In this document: in pieces, positions 37,461 through 46,871 of the stretch
How the letters are laid out: every line of letters starts with the position of its first letter
How positions within the stretch are numbered: the first letter of the stretch is position 1
Source: an uncultured Haliea sp.
Lineage (GTDB): Bacteria > Pseudomonadota > Gammaproteobacteria > Pseudomonadales > Halieaceae
Assembly: GCA_913061145.1 (NCBI GenBank)
Contig: CAJXUQ010000008.1
Span: 81,916-145,915 of the forward strand
Reading direction: 5' to 3'
DNA: 64,000 nucleotides
The notes under the pieces: model-generated
Told to the model about the DNA's origin: nothing
Database searches by the model: none
Seen by the model: the letters and a program-made list of their open reading frames with translations, nothing else
Made by a program: the position numbers and the translations under genes

Positions 37461-38642
37461 ATGGAAACCGGTAAGGCCCTGCGGGGCAGCACACACCTGG
37501 CGTTTGATGCCGTCGATGGCGTTACACACATTGTCGAAGGCATGTATCGGAACATCGCGGCGGGCGCCTGGCCCCTGGGCAAGTCCCCGGAGGGGCCGGC
37601 ACCCGGCATCGCAGGCTTCGTGCATACAGCGATCCGCCAGGTCAGCGGCATCAGCCGAAGCAGCCTGGATCTTGTGCTCAAGCAGGTTGCGCCGCGACTT
37701 GACAGCATCGCGCCACCGGGCCCGCGCAGGGAGGCGATCATCGCCGCGCTGAATGGTGTCTGTGGCGATCACCTGGCGCGCACGGGCAATCCGCTGGCGA
37801 TACCGACGCGCCTGCGTGTCGGCCGGGCAGGGCCCAGCGACAACATCCGCAAGCCGGGTGGGCGCCTGCTGATTGCTATCCACGGCCTGAGCATGAATGA
37901 TCAGGAATGGACCTCGCAGAACCTGAACCACATCGAGACGCTGGCCAACCAGCATGGTTTCACCCCCGTCTATGTGTCCTACAACTCCGGGAAGCACATC
38001 TCCGACAATGGCCGGGAGCTGTCCGCGGCGCTCGACGCACTGGTGGCCGGCTGGCCGTTGCCGGTGGAGTCCATCACCCTGATTGGATTCAGCATGGGGG
38101 GGCTGGTTGCCCGCAGCGCCATGCTCCGTGCACAACAGCGGCAGTTGGGCTGGATCAACCAGGTCGACAAGGCTGTCTACATCGGCACGCCCCATCATGG
38201 CGCGGTGCTGGAGCGCGGCGGCTTTTGGCTACAGAAACTGCTGACTTACAGCCCCTATACCGCCCCATTCGCCGTGCTGGGCAGGATTCGCAGCGACGGT
38301 ATTATCGATTTGCGCCACGGCAACCTGCGCGATGAAGACTGGCAACACCACGACGCGGACAGCGACAATGGCGATTATCGCGTTCCCACGCCACTGGCTG
38401 AGGGCATAGAGCACTACGCAATCGCAGCAACCCTGTCAAAAAAACCCGGAGAACGGCTAGGCAGGTTGCTGGGCGATGGCCTTGTGCATCCCTCAAGTGC
38501 CACCGGCAGGCACGCCAACCCGCGACACGATCTCGGGTTGAACCGTGAGAACACACGCATCCTGTACGATCTTGGTCACCTGGGCATGTTATGCGACCCG
38601 CGCGTTTCGGATCAGCTCGCCAGCTGGCTGGGCAGGGTGTAG
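37461..38642 (+). CDS. Alpha/beta-hydrolase (lipase/PGAP1-like)
   Basis: A 393-residue protein without an obvious signal peptide. Residues about 135-300 carry an alpha/beta-hydrolase core: LLIAIHGLSMND (oxyanion region), the nucleophile elbow GFSMGGLVARSAM (G-x-S-x-G) and IGTPHHGAVLERGG, typical of esterases and lipases including the PGAP1-like group. A later DGLVHPSSA could supply the acid/His region. The N-terminal 130 residues are helical and unassigned. GGAG lies about 10 nt before the ATG. Substrate unknown; it converges with the ferritin-like gene. Confidence 0.85.
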   Translation: METGKALRGSTHLAFDAVDGVTHIVEGMYRNIAAGAWPLGKSPEGPAPGIAGFVHTAIRQVSGISRSSLDLVLKQVAPRLDSIAPPGPRREAIIAALNGVCGDHLARTGNPLAIPTRLRVGRAGPSDNIRKPGGRLLIAIHGLSMNDQEWTSQNLNHIETLANQHGFTPVYVSYNSGKHISDNGRELSAALDALVAGWPLPVESITLIGFSMGGLVARSAMLRAQQRQLGWINQVDKAVYIGTPHHGAVLERGGFWLQKLLTYSPYTAPFAVLGRIRSDGIIDLRHGNLRDEDWQHHDADSDNGDYRVPTPLAEGIEHYAIAATLSKKPGERLGRLLGDGLVHPSSATGRHANPRHDLGLNRENTRILYDLGHLGMLCDPRVSDQLASWLGRV

Positions 38643-38665
38643 GGGGTATTGGCGGACCTGGCTGC

Positions 38666-39190
38666 CTAATCCGGCTGGTGGGGCGGGTCGATGTCCGGCG
38701 CCGGCGGCGCCGCACTGTTCTCTCGCTGCAGCGTTGCCAGCCTCGCCTGCAGGAGGCTAGCGTGCTCGCGCTCCTCCGCCGCAAACTCCGCGGCGTATTT
38801 CACGATCTCCGGGTCTGTTGAGCGGGCCGCAACGTCGGCGTAAAAATCCGCCGCTGCGGTTTCCTGCCTGATCATCAGGCCCAGTGCCGTCTCCGGCTGC
38901 ATTTCGTAGCGCAGGTCGGCATAGGCGCCGGTCTCCGGCGGCTCTTCGTCGGGCCAGGCGAACTCCCAGGGCTTGAGACGCGGCAGGTCCTGGCTGGCAC
39001 AGATGGCGGCGACCTCTTGCGCGTGCAGGTCACTGTAGGTGGCCAACTCGTCGAACAGTGCTGCCAGGGCCTGCTGCCGGTGGTGACGCATCGTGTCGGC
39101 AAATTCGCGCAAACGCTCGGCAGATTCCTGTTCCAGTTCCAGGCTGTGGGCGAGGAACAGGGACAAATCCGTGATCAGATCGTTATTCAC
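38666..39190 (-). CDS. Ferritin-like/rubrerythrin-type diiron protein
   Basis: About 174 residues from a GTG at 39190 that overlaps the stop of the oxidoreductase beta subunit by 4 nt (GTGA), good evidence for this start over the longer ORF. It is a four-helix bundle with candidate diiron ligands in LELEQESAE, LHAQEV, RQETAAADFYAD and EEREHASLL (Glu and ExxH patterns). It lacks the rubredoxin domain of true rubrerythrins. The Pro/Asp-rich tail is disordered. Tight coupling to the oxygen-sensitive Fe-S enzyme suggests peroxide/oxygen protection or iron handling. Confidence 0.8.
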   Translation of the reverse strand: MNNDLITDLSLFLAHSLELEQESAERLREFADTMRHHRQQALAALFDELATYSDLHAQEVAAICASQDLPRLKPWEFAWPDEEPPETGAYADLRYEMQPETALGLMIRQETAAADFYADVAARSTDPEIVKYAAEFAAEEREHASLLQARLATLQRENSAAPPAPDIDPPHQPD

Positions 39191-39999
39191 AGTGCAAACC
39201 CCGCTCGTGGATCTTCCCCCCCGCCAGCCTGTGGATGCATCCGCGGCCATACGGGCCGCGGATTGCGGTACAGAATACCCTTGCCGAAACCGTCGTCCGC
39301 GTGAATCAGCGCTGCAGCCTCCGCGGCGGTTGCAGGCGTGCCCTCCACAGGGTGCACGCGCTGTTTCCAGGCAGTTTGCTCTGGTACAAAGGTCACGCAC
39401 TGGCTGAGCACGTGAATGAAGGCAAAGCCGGGAAAGGCCATGGCCTCAAAGATAAGCTGTGCCAGGCCGTTGGGATCCCCGCTGTAGCCACGGGCGATAA
39501 AGCCGGCACCGCTGGCCAGGGCGATGGCGCAGGGCTGGAAGGCGCGCATCTCGGTGCCGTGAGGGGTCAGTTTGCCATCCAGCCAGGATTCCGGACTGGT
39601 GGGAGATGCCTGCCCCTTGGTCATGCCGTAGACCTCGTTGTCCATTGCAATGTAGACAATATTCACGTTGCGGCGGCAGGCGTGGAGGAAGTGGTTGCCG
39701 CCAATCGAAAAGCCGTCGCCATCGCCGCCCACTGCGACTACCTCGAGATCGGGGCGCGCCACTTTCAGGCCGGCGGCCAGGGGTAGTGCCCGCCCGTGCA
39801 CACCGTGGAAACCGTAGCTGCTGACGTAGGCGGGCAGGCGCGAGGAGCAGCCAATGCCGGAGACGATCGCCGTATTGTGGCTGGCAACCTCGCGCGCAGC
39901 CATGGCCTTGGTGATTGCGTTGAGCACACTGTAGTGGCCACAACCCGGGCACCAGATAGGCTTGATCCCGGATTTGTAGTCTCTCGCTTTAAGTGGCAT
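39187..39999 (-). CDS. korB: 2-oxoacid:ferredoxin oxidoreductase, beta subunit
   Basis: A 270-residue ThDP and [4Fe-4S] subunit. WCPGCGHYSVLNA and GIGCSSRLPAYV contain three cluster Cys, a fourth is probably in the CVTFVPEQ segment, and GGDGDGFSIGGNHF is the ThDP/Mg2+ motif. The ATG at 39999 overlaps the alpha subunit end by 11 nt; the longer ORF is a shadow. With the fused gamma-alpha subunit it oxidises a 2-oxoacid (2-oxoglutarate or pyruvate) to acyl-CoA and CO2, reducing ferredoxin. The substrate cannot be decided by eye. The symbol denotes the Kor-type architecture. Confidence 0.92.
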   Translation of the reverse strand: MPLKARDYKSGIKPIWCPGCGHYSVLNAITKAMAAREVASHNTAIVSGIGCSSRLPAYVSSYGFHGVHGRALPLAAGLKVARPDLEVVAVGGDGDGFSIGGNHFLHACRRNVNIVYIAMDNEVYGMTKGQASPTSPESWLDGKLTPHGTEMRAFQPCAIALASGAGFIARGYSGDPNGLAQLIFEAMAFPGFAFIHVLSQCVTFVPEQTAWKQRVHPVEGTPATAAEAAALIHADDGFGKGILYRNPRPVWPRMHPQAGGGEDPRAGFAL

Positions 40000-41713
40000 T
40001 GGCCGCCTCCAGTGCTGTGTAGATGTCCCGGGGTTGGATCGCTGCGGGCCCGGGCAGCGCCAGGCTCTCGAAGGCGAGTTGCGGCAGCAGGGAGCGCAGG
40101 TAGTGCCAAAGCTGTGCCCCATGGTTGTGCTCTACCACCAGAAGTCGGGTGCCGGACGCAAGCAGGGTTGCCAGCTGTTTCGTGGGCAGCGGCGCCAGCA
40201 GGCGCAGACTGAGCACCGCGACCTCGCGCCCAGCGGCTGCCATGGCCGCCTGCGCCTCCAGCGCGGTGGCGGTGACCGACCCCATACAAAGGATCACGGG
40301 GCGCTGGTCCACCTGGCCGACGAGTTCGGCCCAGTGCCCACCGAAGTCCCAGTCGGCGAGCTTGCGCCAGCGTTTATCCAGCTGCATGCGGTGGTCCCGG
40401 GCACGCGGTGACGGGATGGCATTCTCGCCGTGTTCGAGTCCATCGGCGGTATACATGTGGCCCGGCTCACCGGGCAGGGCCAGCGGCGACACACCCGAAT
40501 CCGTGTCGCGATAGCGCAAGTAGGGTTCTGCCTCTTGCGAGCTGTTGACGGCGGCCCGTGGGCAGTCGCTCCCGGGCGCATCAATCACCTGAATGGACTG
40601 GCCAAGGGACTGGTCGCTGAGCACGATCACCAGGGTTTGCAGGCGGGTTGCCAGATGCACCGCCCACGCGGCGGTGAAGTGGCAGTCGGCGATCGACTGT
40701 GCCGCCAGCACAATATGCGGTGCGTCACCGTGCATGCCGTAGAGCGCCAGGTTCAGGTCGCTTTGTTCGCTCTTGGTGGGAATACCCGTGGAGGGGCCGC
40801 CGCGCATGACATCGACCACCACTGCCGCGGTCTCGCTGGCGACTGCGAGTCCCATGGCCTCGCTCATCAGCGCCATTCCGGGGCCAGAGGTGGCGGTCAT
40901 GGCCGGCACGCCACCAAACCCTGCGCCAATCACCATGTTGATGGCCGCGAGTTCATCTTCGGCCTGCACCAGGTGGCCGCCGTAGTGATCGATATGGTGG
41001 GCCAGCCACTCCAGCAGGTCGGACGCGGGTGTGATGGGATAGGCCGCGACAAAACGTACCCCGGCCTCAAGCGCGCCCAGCGCCGCCATCTGGTTGCCGC
41101 TGGCTAGCCAGCGTTGGGGCTGCCCGGGGGCAGTCGCCGCGGGCACCGGTAATGTGGCGAGGAGTTCCCGTAACGGATCCGGCAGTGCCTGGGCAAACCC
41201 GGCCTGCAGTGCCCGGCAGGCGGCATCCAGCACTGCATCGTCGTGTTTTTCGAGGCGCGCGCGCAGCAGCGTCTCCGCCGCGGCGCATGTGCAACCCAGG
41301 CCGCTGGCGAGCATCCCGAAAAACACCATGTTCAGCCACCCCGAGTCCGCGGCGGCAGCAATCCCTGGGGCGTCAACAGTCAGGAGATTGTCGGGGGTGA
41401 CCCCGGGTGGAGGGACGTCGGTGCCGGTATGCAGGACCAGGGTGCTGGCGCTGATCGGCACTTCATCGGCAAAGCGTGCAAAGTTCTGCCAGTCCAACGC
41501 AACCAGCAGGTCAATCGTAGCCGGTATCGTCGATACCGGCGCGTCGCCCAGGCGCAAGATTGCGGCTGATTCGCCACCGCGGATCTGTGGGCTGAAGGTC
41601 TTTTTCAGCATGCCGTAGCCGCCGACCTCCGCGAACAGACGCAGGAGCAGTTCACCGGTCGAGATTGCGCCAGCGCCGCCACTGCCGCTGATCGCCAGGG
41701 TGAGAGTCGTCAT
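39989..41713 (-). CDS. korA: 2-oxoacid:ferredoxin oxidoreductase, fused gamma-alpha subunit
   Basis: A 574-residue fusion. Residues about 1-185 are the gamma domain (ISGSGGAGAISTGELLLRLFA, FSPQIRGGESAAILRLG). From about 200 on is the alpha domain (RFVAAYPITPASDLLEWLA, AEDELAAINMVIGAGFGG, RGGPSTGIPTKSEQSDL), typical of the Kor/Vor class. No ferredoxin domain is fused, so an external ferredoxin is needed, and none is encoded nearby. It precedes korB with an 11-nt overlap and lies 150 nt after ppsA in the same direction. The pathway could run oxidatively, feeding a ferredoxin pool, or reductively. Confidence 0.93.
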   Translation of the reverse strand: MTTLTLAISGSGGAGAISTGELLLRLFAEVGGYGMLKKTFSPQIRGGESAAILRLGDAPVSTIPATIDLLVALDWQNFARFADEVPISASTLVLHTGTDVPPPGVTPDNLLTVDAPGIAAAADSGWLNMVFFGMLASGLGCTCAAAETLLRARLEKHDDAVLDAACRALQAGFAQALPDPLRELLATLPVPAATAPGQPQRWLASGNQMAALGALEAGVRFVAAYPITPASDLLEWLAHHIDHYGGHLVQAEDELAAINMVIGAGFGGVPAMTATSGPGMALMSEAMGLAVASETAAVVVDVMRGGPSTGIPTKSEQSDLNLALYGMHGDAPHIVLAAQSIADCHFTAAWAVHLATRLQTLVIVLSDQSLGQSIQVIDAPGSDCPRAAVNSSQEAEPYLRYRDTDSGVSPLALPGEPGHMYTADGLEHGENAIPSPRARDHRMQLDKRWRKLADWDFGGHWAELVGQVDQRPVILCMGSVTATALEAQAAMAAAGREVAVLSLRLLAPLPTKQLATLLASGTRLLVVEHNHGAQLWHYLRSLLPQLAFESLALPGPAAIQPRDIYTALEAANAT

Positions 41714-41863
41714 AATCGCTGCGTTCCAGAGTCATCGGGTTGTCGTGTCATTCGGGTCACGCTTAAGTTGGCCCTGAAGGGGCTAGTTCCACAGTCGCCT
41801 GCATGCCGAAGGCTCGTCGAATCCTTGTTGTGGGGCAACACGCTGCACGAACTGGTCGACCGT

Positions 41864-44287
41864 CTAATCGGAGCAATGGCGGGGAGGCGCACTGCTGCCG
41901 CGGGTCGAGCCTGATTCCACGTCCAGAACCAGCTGTGTCATTTTCAGAATACTGTCGGGATTCAGCGCGATGGATTCAATGTCCTGCTCTACGAGCCAGC
42001 GAGTTATCTCGGGAAAATCAGACGGCGCCTGCCCACAGATACCGATGTATTTCCCCGCCTTCTTGCAGGCCCGAATAGCCATCCCCATAAGTGCGGCAAC
42101 GGCGTCGTTGCGCTCATCGAACTCCGTCAGGAGTTCTGAATCCCGGTCTACCCCGAGTGTGAGTTGTGTCAGGTCATTTGAGCCAATCGAAAAGCCATCG
42201 CAATGCTCCAGAAAGCGCTCTGCCAGCAATGCATTGGCCGGGATTTCGCACATGAGATGAATACGCAGGCCATTCTCTCCCCGGCGCAGACCTTGTCCCG
42301 CCATCAGTTCCATGACCTTGATTTCCTCTTCCACGCTGCGGACGAAGGGAATCATCAACTCCAGGTTGGCAAGCCCCATGACGTCGCGGACTCGCTTTAC
42401 CGCATCGCACTCCATGGCGAAGCAGTCCGCGAAGCGTGGTGAGTGGTAACGGGATGCCCCCCTGAAGCCGAGCATCGGGTTGTCCTCCCGTGGCTCGTAG
42501 TCCACACCACCAAGCAACTGCGCATATTCATTGGACTTGAAGTCGCTCATGCGCACGATCACTGGCTTCGGGTAAAAGGCAGCCGCGATAGTGCCTATTC
42601 CTTCGGCGAGACGACCGACATAGAACTCCCGGGGACTGCCGTAGCCTGTGATCCGTTCGCGTATCTCTGACTGTAGCGACGGCTCAAGCTTGTCGATATC
42701 CAGCAGGGCCTGGGGGTGCACGCCGATGTGATCGTTGATGATGAACTCGATTCGGACCAGGCCGACACCATCATTCGGCAGCCGACTGAACTCGAGGGCA
42801 CGTCCGGGGTTGCCAACGATCATCATGATTTTTGTGCGTGGGCGTATACCCGCCTCAAGATTGAACTCCACAGTCTCGAAGGATAGACGTCCGTCATAGA
42901 CCTTCCCCGTTTCGCCCTCGGCACAGCACACCGTTACCGCCTGCCCGTCGCTCAGTCGATCCGTTGCATCGACAGTTCCGACGATGGCAGGAATACCCAG
43001 TTCACGGGCAATGATAGCCGCGTGGCAGACGCGCCCGCCGCGATTGGTGACAATCGCGCTGGCACGTTTCATGATGGGCTCCCAGTCAGGGTCGGTCATG
43101 TCAGTCACGAGTACATCGCCGTCCTCGATATCGGCCATGTGCGAGGCATCGAGTATCGTTTTCACCGTGCCGCTGCCAATGCGCGCGCCCACGCTTTTGC
43201 CGGTGAGCAAGACCTTGCCCTTTTCCGTCAGGCGGTAGCTCAGCTGTTTGCTGGCGTCCAGGTTTGAGTGCACAGTCTCCGGGCGAGCCTGAACAATGAA
43301 CAGTTCGCCACTCCGGCCATCTTTGGCCCACTCAATATCCATGGGTCTCCCGTAGTGGTGTTCGATGCTGATTGCCAGGTGGGCCAGCTGCAGCACTTCG
43401 TCGTCGGTGATCGCAAAGCGCTCGCGATCCTCACGACGCACCTCGACGTTGCGGGTAGCCACGCCGGTAACGTCGTCTTTGCTGTACACCATCTTCAGGG
43501 CCTTCGAACCCAGCTGCCTGCGAATGATGGGCCGAAAGCCGTCCGCCAGTGTGTTCTTGTAAACCAGGAATTCATCAGGCGTAACCGCCCCCTGGACCAC
43601 GTTTTCACCGAGGCCGTATGCGGCGGTAACCATGACCACGTCGGTAAAGCCACTCTCCGTATCGATGCTGAACATGACGCCGGATGAGGCAAGGTCGGAA
43701 CGCACCATGTTCTGTACACCGACGGACAGTGCCACTGCCATGTGGTCGAAGCCCTTGTGCACGCGGTAGGCGATGGCGCGGTCTGTGAACAGTGACGCGA
43801 GCACCCGTTTGCAGCTGCGCTGCAGGTGCTCTTCGCCCTGTATGTTGAGGTAGGTCTCCTGTTGCCCCGCAAATGAGGCGTCAGGCATGTCCTCGGCAGT
43901 TGCGGATGACCGTACGGCGACCTCGGGGTCCATGCCGCCGTTTTTCTGTCTCAGGATGTCGTAGGCGGCGTTGATCTCTGCGGCGATTTCAGGAGGCATT
44001 TCACCATCGACAATCCAGCCGCGGATGCTGGCACCCACAGTGGCCAGCGCGCGGACATCCGCGATATCCAGCTGGGCCAGCGCCTCGGTGATCTTGTTGC
44101 GCAGATCGTTATGATCAAGGAATGCGTAGTAGGCTGCAGCCACCGTAGCAAAGCCATCCGGCACCTGTATTGTCTGGCCGGACAGTGTGCTGTACATCTC
44201 GCCCAATGAGGCATTCTTGCCTCCTACCAAAGGCACATCACCGATGCCCAGTTCAGAGAACAGTCGAACGTAACTGAAGTTACTCAT
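41864..44287 (-). CDS. ppsA: Phosphoenolpyruvate synthase
   Basis: An 807-residue enzyme converting pyruvate, ATP and water to PEP, AMP and phosphate. The N-terminal ATP-grasp domain is seen in VPLVGGKNASLGEM and AVRSSATAEDMPDASFAGQQETYLN. The swivelling domain has the phosphohistidine in NRGGRVCHAAIIARE (about His422). The C-terminal PEP/pyruvate barrel shows ICGQAPSD with its catalytic Cys. The ATG at 44287 (GGGAGG upstream) fits the MSNFSYVRLF family N-terminus better than the 5-residue longer start. It heads the leftward korAB set and diverges from the hydrogenase operon across an FNR-like site. Confidence 0.97.
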   Translation of the reverse strand: MSNFSYVRLFSELGIGDVPLVGGKNASLGEMYSTLSGQTIQVPDGFATVAAAYYAFLDHNDLRNKITEALAQLDIADVRALATVGASIRGWIVDGEMPPEIAAEINAAYDILRQKNGGMDPEVAVRSSATAEDMPDASFAGQQETYLNIQGEEHLQRSCKRVLASLFTDRAIAYRVHKGFDHMAVALSVGVQNMVRSDLASSGVMFSIDTESGFTDVVMVTAAYGLGENVVQGAVTPDEFLVYKNTLADGFRPIIRRQLGSKALKMVYSKDDVTGVATRNVEVRREDRERFAITDDEVLQLAHLAISIEHHYGRPMDIEWAKDGRSGELFIVQARPETVHSNLDASKQLSYRLTEKGKVLLTGKSVGARIGSGTVKTILDASHMADIEDGDVLVTDMTDPDWEPIMKRASAIVTNRGGRVCHAAIIARELGIPAIVGTVDATDRLSDGQAVTVCCAEGETGKVYDGRLSFETVEFNLEAGIRPRTKIMMIVGNPGRALEFSRLPNDGVGLVRIEFIINDHIGVHPQALLDIDKLEPSLQSEIRERITGYGSPREFYVGRLAEGIGTIAAAFYPKPVIVRMSDFKSNEYAQLLGGVDYEPREDNPMLGFRGASRYHSPRFADCFAMECDAVKRVRDVMGLANLELMIPFVRSVEEEIKVMELMAGQGLRRGENGLRIHLMCEIPANALLAERFLEHCDGFSIGSNDLTQLTLGVDRDSELLTEFDERNDAVAALMGMAIRACKKAGKYIGICGQAPSDFPEITRWLVEQDIESIALNPDSILKMTQLVLDVESGSTRGSSAPPRHCSD

Positions 44288-44341
44288 GACATTGCCTCCC
44301 ACGTCCCGATTTCAGTGTGTTCGCAACGCGGGCCAGGATAA

Positions 44342-44355
44342 TTGACCTGCCTCAA
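44342..44355. promoter_or_regulatory. FNR/ANR-like site in the ppsA-hydrogenase divergent promoter region
   Basis: TTGAC-CTGC-CTCAA matches the FNR/ANR dyad TTGAY-N4-RTCAA at 9 of 10 positions. It lies 55 nt upstream of the ppsA ATG and about 160 nt upstream of the hyhB start, so one regulator could serve both directions. No -35 match is obvious on either side, as expected for activator-dependent promoters. A second small dyad (ATTCT-N5-AGAAT) occurs at 44418-44432. Confidence 0.6.
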
Positions 44356-44515
44356 GATTCAGTGGGATTCCGCCGGCTTCACTGGCATTTTTGCCGTTCG
44401 GGGTGTCGTCCGCACAAATTCTTCTACAGAATAGACGCGGTGATAAGAATACGGGTTTAGCCGCGCAGCACTTCGCAGCGCCGGCGTGTTGACCCGATAC
44501 TGGAAGGCCATGCTT

Positions 44516-45589
44516 ATGCAACGCTGGACTCCAAGGGATTTACAGGCGCTGATCGACGGCTTGCGTGCCGAGGGGGTTCGCGTACTTGGTCCCAGGGTGG
44601 GCGATGCGGCCATACTCTACGATGAGATTGAAACTCTGCCCATCGGATGTGGTGATGAGCAGGCCCCCGGCCACTATCGTCTGACCGCGAGACACGATCA
44701 GAGTCGGTTCGGTTACAACCTGGGCCCGTCGACCTGGAAACAGTTCCTGTTTCCGCCAGAGGAGGCGATATTTCGTGTGCAGGACGGGGAGTTTATCAGC
44801 TGCCGTGAGCAGCCCGATAAAATGGCTTTTTTCGGTGTCCGAGCCTGCGAGCTGGCCGCGATTTCGATTCAGGACCGGGTATTCATCGGCGACTTTGCCG
44901 ACCCTGGCTACGCCTCGCGCCGTGAAAACCTGCTGCTGATTGCGGTCAACTGCTCCCAGGCTTCGGGTAACTGTTTTTGCGCATCTACCGGTGATGGCCC
45001 TGCAGTGGGTGTCGGCGCCGACCTGATCCTGACCGAGCTGCGGCCGGAGGATCCCTACTACCTGGTGGAGGCTCAGACCGAAGCTGGCCAATTGATGATG
45101 TCGGCTATCGGTGGCCCTGCGGCGGCAACCGGGGAAATCGACGCCCGGGATGAAGTTCTGGCTGCGACCCGACTGCAGATGCAGCGCGAGTTTGCCACCG
45201 AGGGCATTGCCGAGGCACTGTACTCCGCCCTTGATCATCCGCATTGGGATGTGGTCGCCGAGCGCTGTCTGGCCTGCGGGAACTGCACCCAGGTCTGCCC
45301 GACCTGTTTTTGTAGCTCAACCCGGGAGCATGTAAACCCTGTCGGTCTTGGGGTGACGCACATGCGCCGCTGGGAATCCTGCTTTGCTGCCGATCACTCC
45401 TATCTTTCCGGTGGTGTGGTACGCCCGAGTGTGAAGTCGCGCTATCGCCAGTGGTTGACGCACAAGCTGGCAGGCTGGGAGCTACAATTCGGCGTGTCCG
45501 GCTGCACGGGATGCGGGCGCTGCATCAGTTGGTGTCCGGTTGGCATTGATTTGACGGAGGAAGTTGCCGAGATCAGGCGGCCGCTATGA
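44516..45589 (+). CDS. hyhB: [NiFe]-hydrogenase (group 3b-like) beta subunit, Fe-S electron-transfer protein
   Basis: About 357 residues from the ATG at 44516, which has GGAAGG at 8-nt spacing (ATGs at 44486 and 44510 are less well placed). The C-terminal half carries two [4Fe-4S] motifs, [12 protein letters not shown] and [12 protein letters not shown], with extra Cys in CFCSS and NCFCAST. This matches the beta subunit of cytoplasmic sulfhydrogenase-type enzymes, which wires the hydrogenase heterodimer to the flavin subunit. It is first in the operon and overlaps the next gene by 4 nt. Cytoplasmic: no signal peptide. Confidence 0.93.
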   Translation: MQRWTPRDLQALIDGLRAEGVRVLGPRVGDAAILYDEIETLPIGCGDEQAPGHYRLTARHDQSRFGYNLGPSTWKQFLFPPEEAIFRVQDGEFISCREQPDKMAFFGVRACELAAISIQDRVFIGDFADPGYASRRENLLLIAVNCSQASGNCFCASTGDGPAVGVGADLILTELRPEDPYYLVEAQTEAGQLMMSAIGGPAAATGEIDARDEVLAATRLQMQREFATEGIAEALYSALDHPHWDVVAERCLACGNCTQVCPTCFCSSTREHVNPVGLGVTHMRRWESCFAADHSYLSGGVVRPSVKSRYRQWLTHKLAGWELQFGVSGCTGCGRCISWCPVGIDLTEEVAEIRRPL

Positions 45590-46053
45590 GAACTGTTGGC
45601 GACGAGTTGCGGGCCCATCCGTTCTTCGCTGGACTGAGTGAGGACTGCATGCAGTTGATCGCAGGCTGTGGCGAACATGTGGTGTTCCGGTCAGGTGCGA
45701 CGATAGCCAGCGAAGGCAGTGCGGCCAATGAGTTTTATGTCATTGAGCGAGGGCGGGTCGCGTTGCAGCTACACACGTCGGCAACGGGCGCTTTACTCAT
45801 ACAAACGCTCGATGCCGGCGATATTCTGGGCTGGTCCTGGCTGTTTCCGCCGTTTCGCTGGTCGATCGAGGCAAGAGCAATGCAGGATGTGCATGCCATT
45901 CGACTTGACGGAAAATGTCTGCGCGGCAAGTGTGATACTGATCCTGCGATGGGGTACGCGCTGATGCAACGTTTTTCCTACATCATGAGTCAGCGAGTAG
46001 AGGCCACTCGCCTGCAGGTGTTGGATGTGTACGGTAGAGCGAACCGCTCGTGA
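45586..46053 (+). CDS. Single-domain cyclic-nucleotide-binding-like protein in the hydrogenase operon
   Basis: A 155-residue Crp/Fnr-type cNMP-binding beta-roll without an HTH, overlapping hyhB by 4 nt (ATGA) and hyhG by 4 nt. The beta-roll is seen in [28 protein letters not shown]. The phosphate-binding cassette region reads [20 protein letters not shown]; the canonical GE-[LI]-A is replaced by GWSWLF while an Arg-x-Ala end remains, so classical cAMP/cGMP binding is doubtful. A C-terminal helix follows. Similar genes occur in other 3b-type operons, as I recall. A regulatory or assembly partner of the hydrogenase is inferred. Confidence 0.88.
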   Translation: MRTVGDELRAHPFFAGLSEDCMQLIAGCGEHVVFRSGATIASEGSAANEFYVIERGRVALQLHTSATGALLIQTLDAGDILGWSWLFPPFRWSIEARAMQDVHAIRLDGKCLRGKCDTDPAMGYALMQRFSYIMSQRVEATRLQVLDVYGRANRS

Positions 46054-46871
46054 AGGACCCACTGCTGCCGCACCTTGTTGAGATGCAATCCTGGCAGCAG
46101 GAAAGCGAGCTTGTGTTTACGTTTCAGGTCGCACCGCCGGAAGAGTACGGGAGCTTTCGTGCCGGTCAGTTCAATATGCTCTATTTACCCGGCATGGGTG
46201 AATCGGCGATATCTATCAGCGGTGACCCGGCTGACAGGAATCACCTGACACACACAGTCAGGGCAGTGGGCAACGTGACGCGGGCTCTGCACGGACTCAG
46301 GCCACCTGCCCGCATCGGTTTGCGCGGTCCTTTCGGTCGAGGCTGGCCTCTGGCCGCCGCCGAAGGTCGGGAGCTGCTGCTAATGGCTGGCGGAATCGGA
46401 CTGGCGCCGCTGCGACCGGTACTGTTTCAGGCGCTGGCTGCGCCGGAGCGCTACCAACGTGTCACTCTGCTGCTGGGTGCCCGTTCCCCGGAGGAGATTC
46501 TGTATTCTGAACAGCTGTTGCGCTGGAAATCAGATGCCGGCCTGCAGTTCCTGGCAACCGTTGACGTGGCCTCCGCTGCATGGCGCGGCGATGTCGGTGT
46601 TATCACGGATCTGGTGCAGAGGGCTGCTATAAACCCGCAGCAAACAGTGGCGATGGTCTGCGGCCCGGAAATCATGCTGCGCTTCTGCGCAAGGCGGTTG
46701 CGGGAACTCGGCGTCGCCAGCGACGCGATTCATGTCTCCCTGGAACGCCACATGCAGTGTGGCACCGGCTTCTGCGGCCATTGTCAGCTGGGACCGTATT
46801 TTCTCTGCAAAGACGGGCCGGTGTTTGCCTATCCCGCTGTGGAGCCCTACCTCATGACGCAGGAATTCTGA
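46050..46871 (+). CDS. hyhG: [NiFe]-hydrogenase (group 3b-like) gamma subunit, FAD/NAD(P)-binding
   Basis: A 273-residue ferredoxin-reductase-type subunit with a GTG start. The FAD-binding barrel contains [13 protein letters not shown] and SISGDP, and the NAD(P)-binding half has [16 protein letters not shown] and [11 protein letters not shown]-terminal [2Fe-2S] motif follows ([20 protein letters not shown]). It passes electrons between NAD(P)(H) and the Fe-S chain of the beta and small subunits. The architecture equals the sulfhydrogenase gamma subunit and dihydroorotate dehydrogenase PyrK-type reductases; the operon settles the former. Confidence 0.94.
   Translation: MKDPLLPHLVEMQSWQQESELVFTFQVAPPEEYGSFRAGQFNMLYLPGMGESAISISGDPADRNHLTHTVRAVGNVTRALHGLRPPARIGLRGPFGRGWPLAAAEGRELLLMAGGIGLAPLRPVLFQALAAPERYQRVTLLLGARSPEEILYSEQLLRWKSDAGLQFLATVDVASAAWRGDVGVITDLVQRAAINPQQTVAMVCGPEIMLRFCARRLRELGVASDAIHVSLERHMQCGTGFCGHCQLGPYFLCKDGPVFAYPAVEPYLMTQEF

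Noticed and set aside
46580-46870. N-terminal extension of the hydrogenase small subunit
   Set aside because: Lies inside hyhG in another frame; the true ATG is at 46871.
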